Shown: piece by piece, positions 24,934 through 32,386 of the stretch
Position numbering within the stretch: position 1 is the first letter of the stretch
Layout of the letters: each line of letters starts with the position of its first letter
DNA from: Flavobacterium aciduliphilum
GTDB taxonomy: Bacteria > Bacteroidota > Bacteroidia > Flavobacteriales > Flavobacteriaceae
Length of the DNA: 64,000 nucleotides
Direction: 5' to 3'
Assembly: GCF_003268855.1 (NCBI RefSeq)
Contig: NZ_QLSZ01000001.1
Location: 383,369 to 447,368, forward strand
Notes under the pieces: model-generated
Databases searched by the model: none
What the model saw: the letters and a program-made list of their open reading frames with translations, nothing else
What the model was told of the DNA's origin: nothing
Made by a program: the position numbers and the translations under genes

Positions 24934-24965
24934 AAAAGTGATTGAGTATATACTCAATCACTTTT
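24934..24965 (+). terminator. Perfect palindromic terminator
   Basis: Arms of 15 bp, AAAAGTGATTGAGTA and its exact complement, around a 2-nt centre. It ends the lipoprotein gene. It overlaps a longer open frame beginning at 24942, which is a reason to start the next gene at 24981. Confidence 0.85.
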
Positions 24966-24980
24966 AAAAAAATTTTATTT

Positions 24981-25925
24981 ATGAAAATTATAATTTTATT
25001 ACTAGGTCTCTTCTTCTTTCAAAATCAAAAAATTGTTGTTTTAGATGCAAATACTGATGAGCCTATTCAGTCTGCAACAATTCTAGTTTATAAAGATGGT
25101 AAAAATATTCAGTCTGGAAATACAAACGAAAAAGGAGAATTTTATATTAAAACCTTTTATGACTCAATAATAGTTCATTCAATTGGTTATGAAAATTATA
25201 AATATACTGAAAAAGATAAATCTAATATTATTATCCATCTTAATGAAAAGGTAACAATATTAAAAGAGGTAACAGTTAGAGCTAATAAAAAACAAATTAT
25301 ACTAGGTGATTATCTAAAAAAAAGTTCGAAAACTCGTGTAATTAGTAAAGAAGGAAGTCATTTTGCTGTTTTATTTAAAAATAAAACTAATAAACAATTA
25401 TGGATAAAATCGATTTTATTGAACATAAAAAGAATACCAAACACAACTGATGTAGTTTTTGATTTTTATTCAATTGATACTATTCAAAGAAAGTATAAAT
25501 CATATTCAAAAAATCCCACAGAAACATTATTAACTGAATTAATACCTAATATTAAAAAAAATCTTAATTCTTATCAATATAAGTTAAATGCAAGCCAAAA
25601 TAAAGGTATTGTTGAAGTAAAAATTGATACTTTAAATTTAAAAATACCGAAAGAAGGTATTTTTATAAGTGTATACACTAAAAATATTTATGATAATGTA
25701 GGCATAAAAATACCTATTACTTCAATTATACAATTGCCCGAAATATATAAACACAAAACAGAAGATAATAACTATTGTGTATTTGTAGCATTAAATGATA
25801 TAAGATGGCAGAATATTAATCTAGTTGAAAAGTGTGGAGAAGATAATGATGATTTTCATCCTCTATCTCCTATGATTTATTATGAACCATCTATTGGATT
25901 AAAAGTAGAAGAGATAGCTAATTAA
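24981..25925 (+). CDS. Exported protein with carboxypeptidase-regulatory-like domain
   Basis: 314 aa from the ATG at 24981; the open frame extends to 24942 but that part is the preceding terminator, so I reject it. A signal peptide (MKIIILLLGLFFF) leads into a CarboxypepD_reg-like beta-sandwich: KIVVLDANTDEPIQSATILVY, GEFYIKTF, HSIGYENYKY and EVTVRAN, the unit that also starts TonB receptors and many surface proteins of Bacteroidota. The remaining 200 residues (with WIKSILLNIKRI and VVFDFYSID) match a group of flavobacterial exported proteins without known function. The next feature is the last cassette repeat. Confidence 0.72.
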   Translation: MKIIILLLGLFFFQNQKIVVLDANTDEPIQSATILVYKDGKNIQSGNTNEKGEFYIKTFYDSIIVHSIGYENYKYTEKDKSNIIIHLNEKVTILKEVTVRANKKQIILGDYLKKSSKTRVISKEGSHFAVLFKNKTNKQLWIKSILLNIKRIPNTTDVVFDFYSIDTIQRKYKSYSKNPTETLLTELIPNIKKNLNSYQYKLNASQNKGIVEVKIDTLNLKIPKEGIFISVYTKNIYDNVGIKIPITSIIQLPEIYKHKTEDNNYCVFVALNDIRWQNINLVEKCGEDNDDFHPLSPMIYYEPSIGLKVEEIAN

Positions 25926-25956
25926 TTTTTTTTAAACTTTCTCTATCCCAGCTCTT

Positions 25957-25997
25957 CGTTCCCAGCTCTCCGGAGTCTCCCGACTTCGGAGCTACCC
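25957..25997 (+). repeat. GC-rich hairpin element, copy B
   Basis: Near copy of the element at 20481-20520: shared CCCAGCTCTCC, CCCGACTTCGGAG and CCCTATC blocks. Confidence 0.6.
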
Positions 25998-26030
25998 TAT
26001 CATGACAACCTTTCGTTAGCTTTCTAAAAC

Positions 26031-26060
26031 CAGAAACACCAACGCCTAAATCAAGTAGAA
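26031..26060 (+). repeat. 30-nt cassette repeat, copy 11
   Basis: Last and most divergent copy (CAGA start, GCCTAAA, AGTAGA end), with ATG 11 nt downstream but no gene. Confidence 0.85.
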
Positions 26061-26139
26061 AAATTAAAACCATGAAAAAAAAAAAAAAACGCCTCTATTT
26101 AGCACTTATTAAACCCATAAACTTTTAAACTTTTAAACC

Positions 26140-26223
26140 GTTTCCTTAGCACGAGGCCTCTATGTGTTGGTCTTAAAAGAAGACGGTCAAATTACCCTAC
26201 AGAAAAAATTAATCCTAGAATAA
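26140..26223 (+). pseudogene. Remnant of a T9SS C-terminal sorting domain
   Basis: An open frame without start that reads VSLARGLYVLVLKEDGQ and then ITLQKKLILE before a stop. The pattern LxxGxYxLxLxxxGxxxxxKxxxx at a C-terminus is the end of a type A T9SS sorting domain. An in-frame stop lies just upstream, so only the last 27 codons survive. A strong terminator follows 14 nt later, as for an original gene end. Confidence 0.75.
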
Positions 26224-26236
26224 TTTAAAAAAAACT

Positions 26237-26270
26237 AAAGGAATCTCTTCCTCGTAAGAGATTCCTTTAT
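26237..26270 (+). terminator. Terminator of the T9SS remnant
   Basis: Arms AAAGGAATCTCTT and AAGAGATTCCTTT (13 bp, perfect) with a 6-nt loop. Confidence 0.85.
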
Positions 26271-26387
26271 ATATTTGATACACTTAAAAATTTTGGGCTG
26301 TCCTTAAATAGTGAATATAATCCCATTAAAACTGAATAAAACCACACGAAAGGATTCGGTAGGTTGTGGGTTATTAGGATTTTAAAG

Positions 26388-26620
26388 TTTATGAGGGTTA
26401 TAAGAACGAAGTTTGAAGGTCTATGAATTCTATCTAAAGTGAAACGCCTTAAAAAAAACTATAAAATCAATATGTCTATGTGGTTTATAATTGAGCAATT
26501 AGGTAGTGGGGTAAAAAGGTTAAAAGTTTAAAAGTTTATGAGGGTTATAAGAACGAAGTTGCTTTTGAATCTAATTGACCAATAATCTAAAAATCCAACA
26601 ATCTAAAAATCTAAAAATAA
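26388..26620 (+). repeat. Satellite block resembling the left island edge
   Basis: Shares GGGTTTATAAGAACGAAGTT- and GCTTTTGAATC-type words followed by CCAATAATCTAAAAATCC-type units with 15290-15372. The word TTATAAGAACGAAGTT appears twice here (about 26399 and 26538). Confidence 0.75.
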
Positions 26621-26687
26621 TTAAATAGAGACCCCAAACGATTCAATTGGAAATAGTACCTTTGCCGTCCACAAAAAATTAACACTT

Positions 26688-26918
26688 ATGGCGGCGATTA
26701 CGTTAACAGAATGGGTAGGCTATTTAGCCTCTTTGGTTTTGATGATTTCCTTTCTTATGAAAAATATCATCACACTTCGAATTATTAATTCAATAGGCGC
26801 AATCATCTTTGTCATTTATGGCTTTATGCTCGATGTATCTTGGCCTATAGTAATTACAAATTTGTTTATTCTAGGAGTTAATGTGTATTACTTAGTAAAA
26901 CATTTCACGAGCAAATAA
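26688..26918 (+). CDS. Small YgjV-like/SemiSWEET-like membrane protein
   Basis: 76 aa with three hydrophobic segments (7-24, 27-45 and 50-70). The pattern WVGYLASLVLMISFLMKN, then RIINSIGAIIFVIYG and ITNLFILGVNVYYL, fits a widespread family of small three-helix proteins of flavobacteria often labelled YgjV-like. They look like half-transporter units, but substrates are unknown. A TACCTTTG -7 box lies at 26657-26664, 24 nt before the start codon, which supports a short leader. It is the first intact host-type gene after the island. Confidence 0.7.
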   Translation: MAAITLTEWVGYLASLVLMISFLMKNIITLRIINSIGAIIFVIYGFMLDVSWPIVITNLFILGVNVYYLVKHFTSK

Positions 26919-26993
26919 ACTACTAGGGACTTGAAGTCCTTAGTTTAGGTTGAGCAGACTGAAAGTCAGCAAAATTGAAGCATCATAATTTCA

Positions 26994-27043
26994 ACCACAA
27001 ATTACACGAATCTAAATTTACGGAAATTTGTGTAATTAGTGGT
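26994..27043. repeat. Palindromic intergenic repeat
   Basis: Imperfect inverted repeat of about 50 nt, with ACCAC / GTGGT ends and AAATTACAC / GTGTAATT inner arms. Such ACCACAAATTACAC palindromes are frequent between flavobacterial genes. Confidence 0.65.
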
Positions 27044-27120
27044 AAAAAATATTTTTAGAACTGAAAGATAAATGCACTAAAATGAATCGTTTTAACTCTA
27101 ATTTTAAGACCAATAAAACT

Positions 27121-27160
27121 ATTTTCTATACGCCTACGTGTATAGAAAATGCTTTTTTTT
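27121..27160 (+). terminator. Terminator-like hairpin directly before alkB
   Basis: Perfect 11-bp arms ATTTTCTATAC / GTATAGAAAAT, 8-nt loop and eight T. It ends only 5 nt before the alkB start codon. Confidence 0.75.
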
Positions 27161-27165
27161 AGGCT

Positions 27166-27768
27166 ATGGCTACGCTTTTTCCTTCCGAAAAAATCTTGTT
27201 CTCTAAAGAGGATGCTGACCTTTTATATTACCCTGCTTTTTTTTCGCCTGAAAAAGCTCAAATGCTTTTTGAAAAATTGTATGCAGAAATTCCCTGGCAA
27301 CAAGACACCCTCACGGTCTATGGAAAAACGCATTTGCAACCCAGACTGACCGCTCTCTTTGGAAATGAAGGAAAACCGTATGCCTACTCCAACATCGTGA
27401 TGCAACCCCATCCGTGGAACACCTTGTTGATGTATTTAAAACATGAAGTAGAAGAAGTTTGTGAAGAAAACTTTACCACAGTATTGCTCAACCTATACCG
27501 GCATGGCAACGACAGTAACGGATGGCATGCTGATGACGAAAAAGAATTGGGCACAAACCCTACCATTGCCTCACTGAGTTTTGGTGCCGCTCGTTTTTTT
27601 CACTTGCAACACATTACTAAAAAAGAAGAAAAGCTAAAAATTCTCCTCGAATCAGGCAGCCTCTTGATTATGAAAGGCCCAACACAACACTACTGGAAAC
27701 ATCAGGTTCCTAAAACATCAAAATTGGTGGGACCTCGAATAAATCTTACATTCAGGGTGTTAAAATAA
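27166..27768 (+). CDS. alkB: AlkB-family 2-oxoglutarate-dependent dioxygenase
   Basis: 200 aa. The iron-binding HxD is His121-Ala-Asp123 in GWHADDEKELG, the distal His is His179 in WKHQVPK, and the 2-oxoglutarate-binding arginines are in RINLTFR (191 and 197). The N-terminal part includes the nucleotide-recognition lid (LQPRLTALFG, PYAYSN). AlkB enzymes oxidatively remove alkyl groups from N1-methyladenine and N3-methylcytosine in DNA or RNA. This layout is nearer to the ALKBH2/3 type common in Bacteroidota. The start is decided by the family N-terminus. A terminator-like hairpin lies just ahead of the start codon. Confidence 0.9.
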   Translation: MATLFPSEKILFSKEDADLLYYPAFFSPEKAQMLFEKLYAEIPWQQDTLTVYGKTHLQPRLTALFGNEGKPYAYSNIVMQPHPWNTLLMYLKHEVEEVCEENFTTVLLNLYRHGNDSNGWHADDEKELGTNPTIASLSFGAARFFHLQHITKKEEKLKILLESGSLLIMKGPTQHYWKHQVPKTSKLVGPRINLTFRVLK

Positions 27769-27912
27769 GCTGTCCCCCTCCTATTCGTTCTCTGATAAAA
27801 AAAATAATATTTTTTTTACACACACTTTTGTGAAGTGATTATTTTTTTTCTTAATATTGGTTTATTATTTGATACATTAAAAAAAACTAACATTAAAGGT
27901 ACTTTTCGACTA

Positions 27913-28188
27913 ATGAAAAAAAGTAAAAGAGTAGAACTAAGCAGCGAACAGATTGAACGCGTTGTAAGTATGGCACAAGAGGAACGCAAACCTTTTGAAG
28001 TATTGAAAGCAGAATTTGGATTGAATGAAAATGACGTTACCGAATTGATGCGCAAACGATTGCCCAAAGATCATTTTGAACTTTGGAAAAAGAAAGCTAC
28101 AGCAAGCAAACCCAAACCCAAACCGATTATAGATGATTTTGACGACGATTTGGAAGGGAAATATTATATAAAAAATAAATTTGATTAA
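27913..28188 (+). CDS. DUF2805 (TIGR03643) small protein
   Basis: 91 aa from the ATG at 27913; the frame is open upstream to 27835 but that part (MIIFFLNIG...) does not look like a real N-terminus. It begins MKKSKRVELSSEQIERVV and continues with SMAQEERKPFEVLKAEFGLNE and VTELMRKRLP, the DUF2805 signature, which has a helix-turn-helix character. The tail is lysine/proline then acidic. The function is unknown. A good terminator follows 5 nt after the stop codon. Confidence 0.85.
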   Translation: MKKSKRVELSSEQIERVVSMAQEERKPFEVLKAEFGLNENDVTELMRKRLPKDHFELWKKKATASKPKPKPIIDDFDDDLEGKYYIKNKFD

Positions 28189-28192
28189 TCAC

Positions 28193-28226
28193 AAAAAAGC
28201 TGTCTACTCTTTTAGACAGCTTTTAT
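28193..28226 (+). terminator. Terminator after the DUF2805 gene
   Basis: AAAGCTGTCTA / TAGACAGCTTT stem with a T-rich tail. Confidence 0.8.
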
Positions 28227-28240
28227 TTTAAAATGCACTC

Positions 28241-29638
28241 ATGAAAAAAATCACGCTCACCTGCCTACTCTTTTTAGTAACACTAAATTCTTTTAGCCAA
28301 GACATTTCTGGAAAATGGTATGGATTATTGACCGTACCAGGCATGCAACTTCCATTAGAAATCAATATTACCAAAACCGAAACAGGGTATCAATCAACTA
28401 TGGACAGCCCTGATCAAAAAGCCTTTGGCATTCCTGTTACCACCACCAGTTTTGAAAACGCTGTTCTTAAATTTGCCATCCCAGCTGGTCGAATTGAATA
28501 TCAAGGAACGTTTGAAAACAACAAAATAAAAGGTGTTTTTAAACAAGTTGGACAAAGTTTTCCATTGGATTTGTCTCGCGAAAAAGTAGAAAAAACAGTT
28601 TTGACTCGACCACAAGAGCCCAAAAAACCCTATCCCTATTATACAGAAGAGGTTACCTTCAATAATACACAAGACGGTGTCACACTGGCAGGAACGTTAA
28701 CGCTGCCAAACAAAGAAGGTAATTTTCCTGTAGTGGTCTTAATTACAGGCAGTAGTCCTCAAAATAGGGATGAGGAAATTTTAGGACACAAACCTTTTTT
28801 GGTCATTGCCGATTATCTAACTCGAAATGGCATTGGTGTTTTGCGCTATGATGATAGAGGAACAGCGGCTTCTACTGGAAATTATAACAACGCCACCACA
28901 TACGATTTATCTCATGATGCCGAGGCGGCTGTTACTTATTTAATGACTCGTAAGGACATCAATAAAAAGAAAATTGGTTTGCTAGGACATAGCGAAGGAG
29001 GTGTCATTGCACCCATGGTGGCAAGCAGAAATAAAAACGTAAGCTTTATCGTTTTACTGGCCGGAACTGGTCTTCGTGGAGATAAACTTCTTCTAATTCA
29101 ACAAGAATTAATTGCTAAAGCTGAGGGTGCCACAGAGGAACAAGTAAATGAGAATAAAGCCTTCAATCAAAAAATTTTTGAAACAATAGTCAACACCCCT
29201 GATGATGAAAAACTAAATAAAGACTTAACGAATATTTTCGAAGAGGCTATCGATAAAACCCCTGATGTTAAATACCCTGAGGGCATGACCAAAGAGCAAT
29301 ACATTCAATCTGAGATACATCAATACACCTATACTTGGATGAAATATTTCATTCGATTAGACCCTAGTCTTGCTTTAGAAAAAGTGACTTGTCCCGTATT
29401 AGCTCTTAATGGTTCTAAAGATTTACAAGTGGCTCCAAAAGAAAATCTAGAAGCGATAAAGAATGCCTTGGCTAAAGCTAAAAACAAAAACGTAACCGTA
29501 ATTGAGCTTCCAAACTTAAATCATTTGTTTCAAGAGTGTACCACCGGAGCTCCTAGCGAATATGCTAAAATTGAACAAACTTTTTCACCAACTGCCCTAA
29601 CCGAAATCTTAAAATGGATTCAGGTCCAAGTAAAATAA
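28241..29638 (+). CDS. Exported alpha/beta hydrolase
   Basis: 465 aa. Signal peptide 1-19 (LLFLVTLNSFSQ), an N-terminal beta-rich domain (SGKWYGLLTVPGMQLPLEI), then an alpha/beta hydrolase from about 150. The nucleophile Ser is in LLGHSEGG near residue 249, the acid probably in LNGSKDLQV near 395, and His in LPNLNHLFQ near 428; an oxyanion region VVLITGSSPQNRDE is seen near 165. This is the arrangement of the flavobacterial group often labelled alpha/beta hydrolase or serine aminopeptidase S33. It is likely periplasmic; the substrate is unknown. An M61 peptidase gene follows after 56 nt. Confidence 0.88.
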   Translation: MKKITLTCLLFLVTLNSFSQDISGKWYGLLTVPGMQLPLEINITKTETGYQSTMDSPDQKAFGIPVTTTSFENAVLKFAIPAGRIEYQGTFENNKIKGVFKQVGQSFPLDLSREKVEKTVLTRPQEPKKPYPYYTEEVTFNNTQDGVTLAGTLTLPNKEGNFPVVVLITGSSPQNRDEEILGHKPFLVIADYLTRNGIGVLRYDDRGTAASTGNYNNATTYDLSHDAEAAVTYLMTRKDINKKKIGLLGHSEGGVIAPMVASRNKNVSFIVLLAGTGLRGDKLLLIQQELIAKAEGATEEQVNENKAFNQKIFETIVNTPDDEKLNKDLTNIFEEAIDKTPDVKYPEGMTKEQYIQSEIHQYTYTWMKYFIRLDPSLALEKVTCPVLALNGSKDLQVAPKENLEAIKNALAKAKNKNVTVIELPNLNHLFQECTTGAPSEYAKIEQTFSPTALTEILKWIQVQVK

Positions 29639-29694
29639 TTGTAACAAAAACAAAAACTTCACTACCAATACTCTTGAAATAAACGTATTAAGTT

Positions 29695-31545
29695 ATGAAA
29701 AAAATTATAGTTAGCCTATGTGTCGCAACGCTTCTTGTCAGTTGTAAATCAGGAGCTCCTGTAGCTACACATCAACCGGATCAAGTTGCTGTAACAATCG
29801 ATTTAAATCATGTAGTAGACGATAAAGTACAAGTACACATCACCCCTCCTACCCTAAACACTAATGAAGTGGTGTTTCATTTTCCTAAAATTATTCCTGG
29901 GACCTATTCTGAAGATGATTATGGTAAATTTATCGATGATTTTAAAGCTTTGGATGCACACGGAAAAGCTTTAGCAATTACTAAACTTGATACCAATTCG
30001 TGGCTCATTAAAAACGCAACTCATTTAAATCAGGTGACCTATTGGGTCAATGACACGTATGATATTGAAAGTGGTGGTGGTTTTGGCAGTGGCGTGTTTT
30101 CTCCAGCGGGAACCAACATCAATGATGGAAAAAACTTTATGATCAACAACCATGGTTTTGTAGGGTATTTCGATTCCAAAAAAGACGTTCCATATTCGGT
30201 GACTGTTACGCATCCTGCTACATTATTTGGCGCGACTTCTTTGGTCGATACCGACAGTAGTACCACAAGCGATGTGTTTTCGGTAGCACGCTACAACGAG
30301 TTGGTAGACAACCCCATCATGTATTCGGCTCCAGATAATGTTACCTTCACCATAGACGGCATGGACGTTTTGTTTAGTGTGTACAGTCCTTCTGGAAAAC
30401 ATTCAGCAAAGCTGCTAGCCCCTGATTTAGAAAAATGTATGCGTGCCCAAAAGAAATTCCTAGGCCCCATCAATTCGAATAAAAGATATACGGTTTTGTT
30501 GTATCTCGCCGATATGAAAGGAAAAGACGCTAGAGGCTTTGGTGCCTTGGAACATAACAGTTCTACATCGGTAGTATTTCCAGAAATGATGCCAAGCAGT
30601 GCCTTAGGAAAAGAAATTATTGATGTGGTATCGCACGAATTTTTTCATATTGTGACTCCACTAGGCGTACATTCCAATGAGATTCATTATTTTGATTTCA
30701 ACAACCCTAAAATGTCCAAACACTTATGGATGTATGAGGGAGTAACCGAATATTTTGCAAATTTATTTCAAGTAAACCAAGGCTTGATTGATGAGAATGC
30801 GTTCTACAAAAGAATGGTGGGAAAAATTAATAATGCCAAACGATTGGATGACACGCTTCCTTTTACCAAAATGAGTGCCAATGTGTTGGTGTCCCCCTGT
30901 AAAGAACAATATTTGAATGTGTATGAAAAAGGAGCCTTGATTGGCATGTGCTTAGACATTATTATACGTGAAAAAAGCAACGGAACTCTTGGCATTTTGG
31001 ACTTAATGCAAAAGTTAACCGATGAATATGGTCCGAAAAAACCTTTTGAAGACAGTGTTCTTTTTGACAAAATTACTGCTTTAACATACCCAGAAGTTGG
31101 CGATTTCCTTAAAACGTATGTTGATGGAAGTACCCCTATCCCCTATGATGTTTATTTTGCTAAAATGGGAGTAAACAACAGTACTATGAAAAAAAGTGTG
31201 AATCCGTTTATCTTCAATAAAGTGTCTTGCATTACAGCCAATGCTACTAAAGAAATTGTCGTAAAAAACACTACCTTAAGTTCTTTTATGACGGGCATTG
31301 GACTACTCGCTGATGACAAAATCATAGCACTAAACGACACCAATTATACCTTAGACAACATTTCAGACATGATGACAGCAGCTCAAAACTGGAAAGATGG
31401 TGATGCTGTTCGCATCAAAATCATCCGAAACGATAAAGAACAAATACTAACTGGTAAAGTAGCGCTAACCTTTGAAGAAAGTAAAGGCTATCTGTTTTCA
31501 GACGCCTCAAAAGAAGCGTTGAAAAATGCATGGCTTAAAGGATAG
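29695..31545 (+). CDS. M61-family metallopeptidase with PDZ domain
   Basis: 616 aa with a lipoprotein-type signal ending in LLVSC. The family N-terminal domain (VTIDLNHVVDDKVQVHI) leads to the zinc motif HEFFHIVTP near residue 314 and the third ligand in MYEGVTEYFANL near 350, as in glycyl aminopeptidases. A PDZ-like C-terminal part follows near 510-600 (TGIGLLADDKIIALND). It probably hydrolyses peptides in the periplasm or at the cell surface. It lies behind the alpha/beta hydrolase on the same strand and ends at a strong terminator, so the two could be one operon. Confidence 0.9.
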   Translation: MKKIIVSLCVATLLVSCKSGAPVATHQPDQVAVTIDLNHVVDDKVQVHITPPTLNTNEVVFHFPKIIPGTYSEDDYGKFIDDFKALDAHGKALAITKLDTNSWLIKNATHLNQVTYWVNDTYDIESGGGFGSGVFSPAGTNINDGKNFMINNHGFVGYFDSKKDVPYSVTVTHPATLFGATSLVDTDSSTTSDVFSVARYNELVDNPIMYSAPDNVTFTIDGMDVLFSVYSPSGKHSAKLLAPDLEKCMRAQKKFLGPINSNKRYTVLLYLADMKGKDARGFGALEHNSSTSVVFPEMMPSSALGKEIIDVVSHEFFHIVTPLGVHSNEIHYFDFNNPKMSKHLWMYEGVTEYFANLFQVNQGLIDENAFYKRMVGKINNAKRLDDTLPFTKMSANVLVSPCKEQYLNVYEKGALIGMCLDIIIREKSNGTLGILDLMQKLTDEYGPKKPFEDSVLFDKITALTYPEVGDFLKTYVDGSTPIPYDVYFAKMGVNNSTMKKSVNPFIFNKVSCITANATKEIVVKNTTLSSFMTGIGLLADDKIIALNDTNYTLDNISDMMTAAQNWKDGDAVRIKIIRNDKEQILTGKVALTFEESKGYLFSDASKEALKNAWLKG

Positions 31546-31574
31546 TAAACCACTCCTCACTATAAAATTTGAAT

Positions 31575-31613
31575 TGCCTCAAAAAGTTAGACACTATTTG
31601 AGGCATTTTTTTA
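31575..31613 (+). terminator. Terminator after the M61 peptidase
   Basis: TGCCTCAAA / TTTGAGGCA stem with a T-run. Confidence 0.85.
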
Positions 31614-31631
31614 TTTTTGTCAAAAAAAATC

Positions 31632-32348
31632 ATGCTAAAAAAATATATTACCCCACTTGTACTTGTCTTATTATTTTCTTGTGGTGAGGAAAAAACCGAT
31701 AAAAATCTGCACATTTCAGGTTATATCAAAGGATTAAAAAAAGGAACTTTATACATTCAACACATCAAAGAGGGAGCGCTAGTAGCCTTAGATACGATTA
31801 AAATTGATGGAGATTCTCACTTTACAAGTGATTTAACTATCAAGACACCCGAAATGTTCTATTTATTTTTAGACCGAGGGGTAAGCAATTCTATCGACAA
31901 CAACCTTCCTTTTTTTGTTGAGCCAGGACATCTGAACATTGAATCTTCTCTAGAATTTTTTACTGCCGATGCTAAAATTTCGGGTTCGAAAAATCAAGAA
32001 TTATATGACGAATATAAAACCGTAGTTTCGAGATATGTCGATCGAAATCTTGAATTGGTCAAACAACGCTTTGACGCCCTGAAAGCAAAAGAGGAAACCT
32101 CAGTAATAAAAATTGAGGAGGAACAAAAGAGAATCGTTATGCAAAAATATTTGTATACAACCAATTTTGCTGTAAATCACGGAGCGTACGATGTGGCACC
32201 TTATGTAGCTCTAGCCGAGATACCAGATATTAATTTAAAGTACCTAGATACTATCGAAAAATCCTTGACTCCAAAAGTGGCTCATGCCCTTTACGGAACA
32301 AAACTTCATGAATTGATCGCTGAAAGAAAAAAGACAGAAAAGAAATAG
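31632..32348 (+). CDS. DUF4369 lipoprotein
   Basis: 238 aa from the ATG at 31632; the frame is open 15 nt further to a TTG which I reject. A lipoprotein signal ends in VLLFSC. The body starts HISGYIKGLKKGTLYIQHIK and FYLFLDRG, the DUF4369 beta-domain found at the N-terminus of flavobacterial thioredoxin-like proteins, followed by a helical C-terminus. No thioredoxin domain is present here. It may bind an envelope partner; no function is known. A bidirectional terminator follows, and the next gene converges from the other strand. Confidence 0.8.
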   Translation: MLKKYITPLVLVLLFSCGEEKTDKNLHISGYIKGLKKGTLYIQHIKEGALVALDTIKIDGDSHFTSDLTIKTPEMFYLFLDRGVSNSIDNNLPFFVEPGHLNIESSLEFFTADAKISGSKNQELYDEYKTVVSRYVDRNLELVKQRFDALKAKEETSVIKIEEEQKRIVMQKYLYTTNFAVNHGAYDVAPYVALAEIPDINLKYLDTIEKSLTPKVAHALYGTKLHELIAERKKTEKK

Positions 32349-32350
32349 CA

Positions 32351-32386
32351 AAAAAAAAAATCCTGAACTATGTTCAGGATTTTTTT
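32351..32386. terminator. Bidirectional terminator between convergent genes
   Basis: AAAATCCTGAAC / GTTCAGGATTTT, flanked by A-run and T-run on the two sides; it serves both the DUF4369 gene and the FKBP-type gene. Confidence 0.85.

Larger units (their letters stand above)
25926..26687 (+). other. Gene-free right edge of the island
   Basis: Contains hairpin copy B (25957-25997), cassette repeat copy 11, an ATG with 14 A (26072) leading to a 9-codon frame, reverse-oriented satellite, a T9SS gene remnant with its terminator, and satellite units at 26388-26620 that resemble the left edge at 15290-15372. No intact gene is seen. Confidence 0.8.

Noticed and set aside
24942..24980. Upstream start for the carboxypeptidase-regulatory-like protein
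   Set aside because: This part is the right half of the perfect terminator palindrome; the ATG at 24981 gives a proper signal peptide.
15381..26060. CRISPR array from regularly built 30-nt repeats
   Set aside because: The repeats are separated by 0.1-2.1 kb of genes and hairpins, not by short spacers, and there are no cas genes.
15381..26060. Class-type integron with attC sites
   Set aside because: No GTTRRRY / RYYYAAC core ends were found around the repeats and no integrase gene is in the window; only the layout is similar.
15381..26060. The 30-nt repeat as a conserved coding tag (frames reading G-T-P-M-P-E-S-S-R or R-N-T-D-A-stop)
   Set aside because: Substitutions are not concentrated at third codon positions in either frame, upstream frames differ between copies, and copy 7 has the A-tract length changed so the frame is lost.
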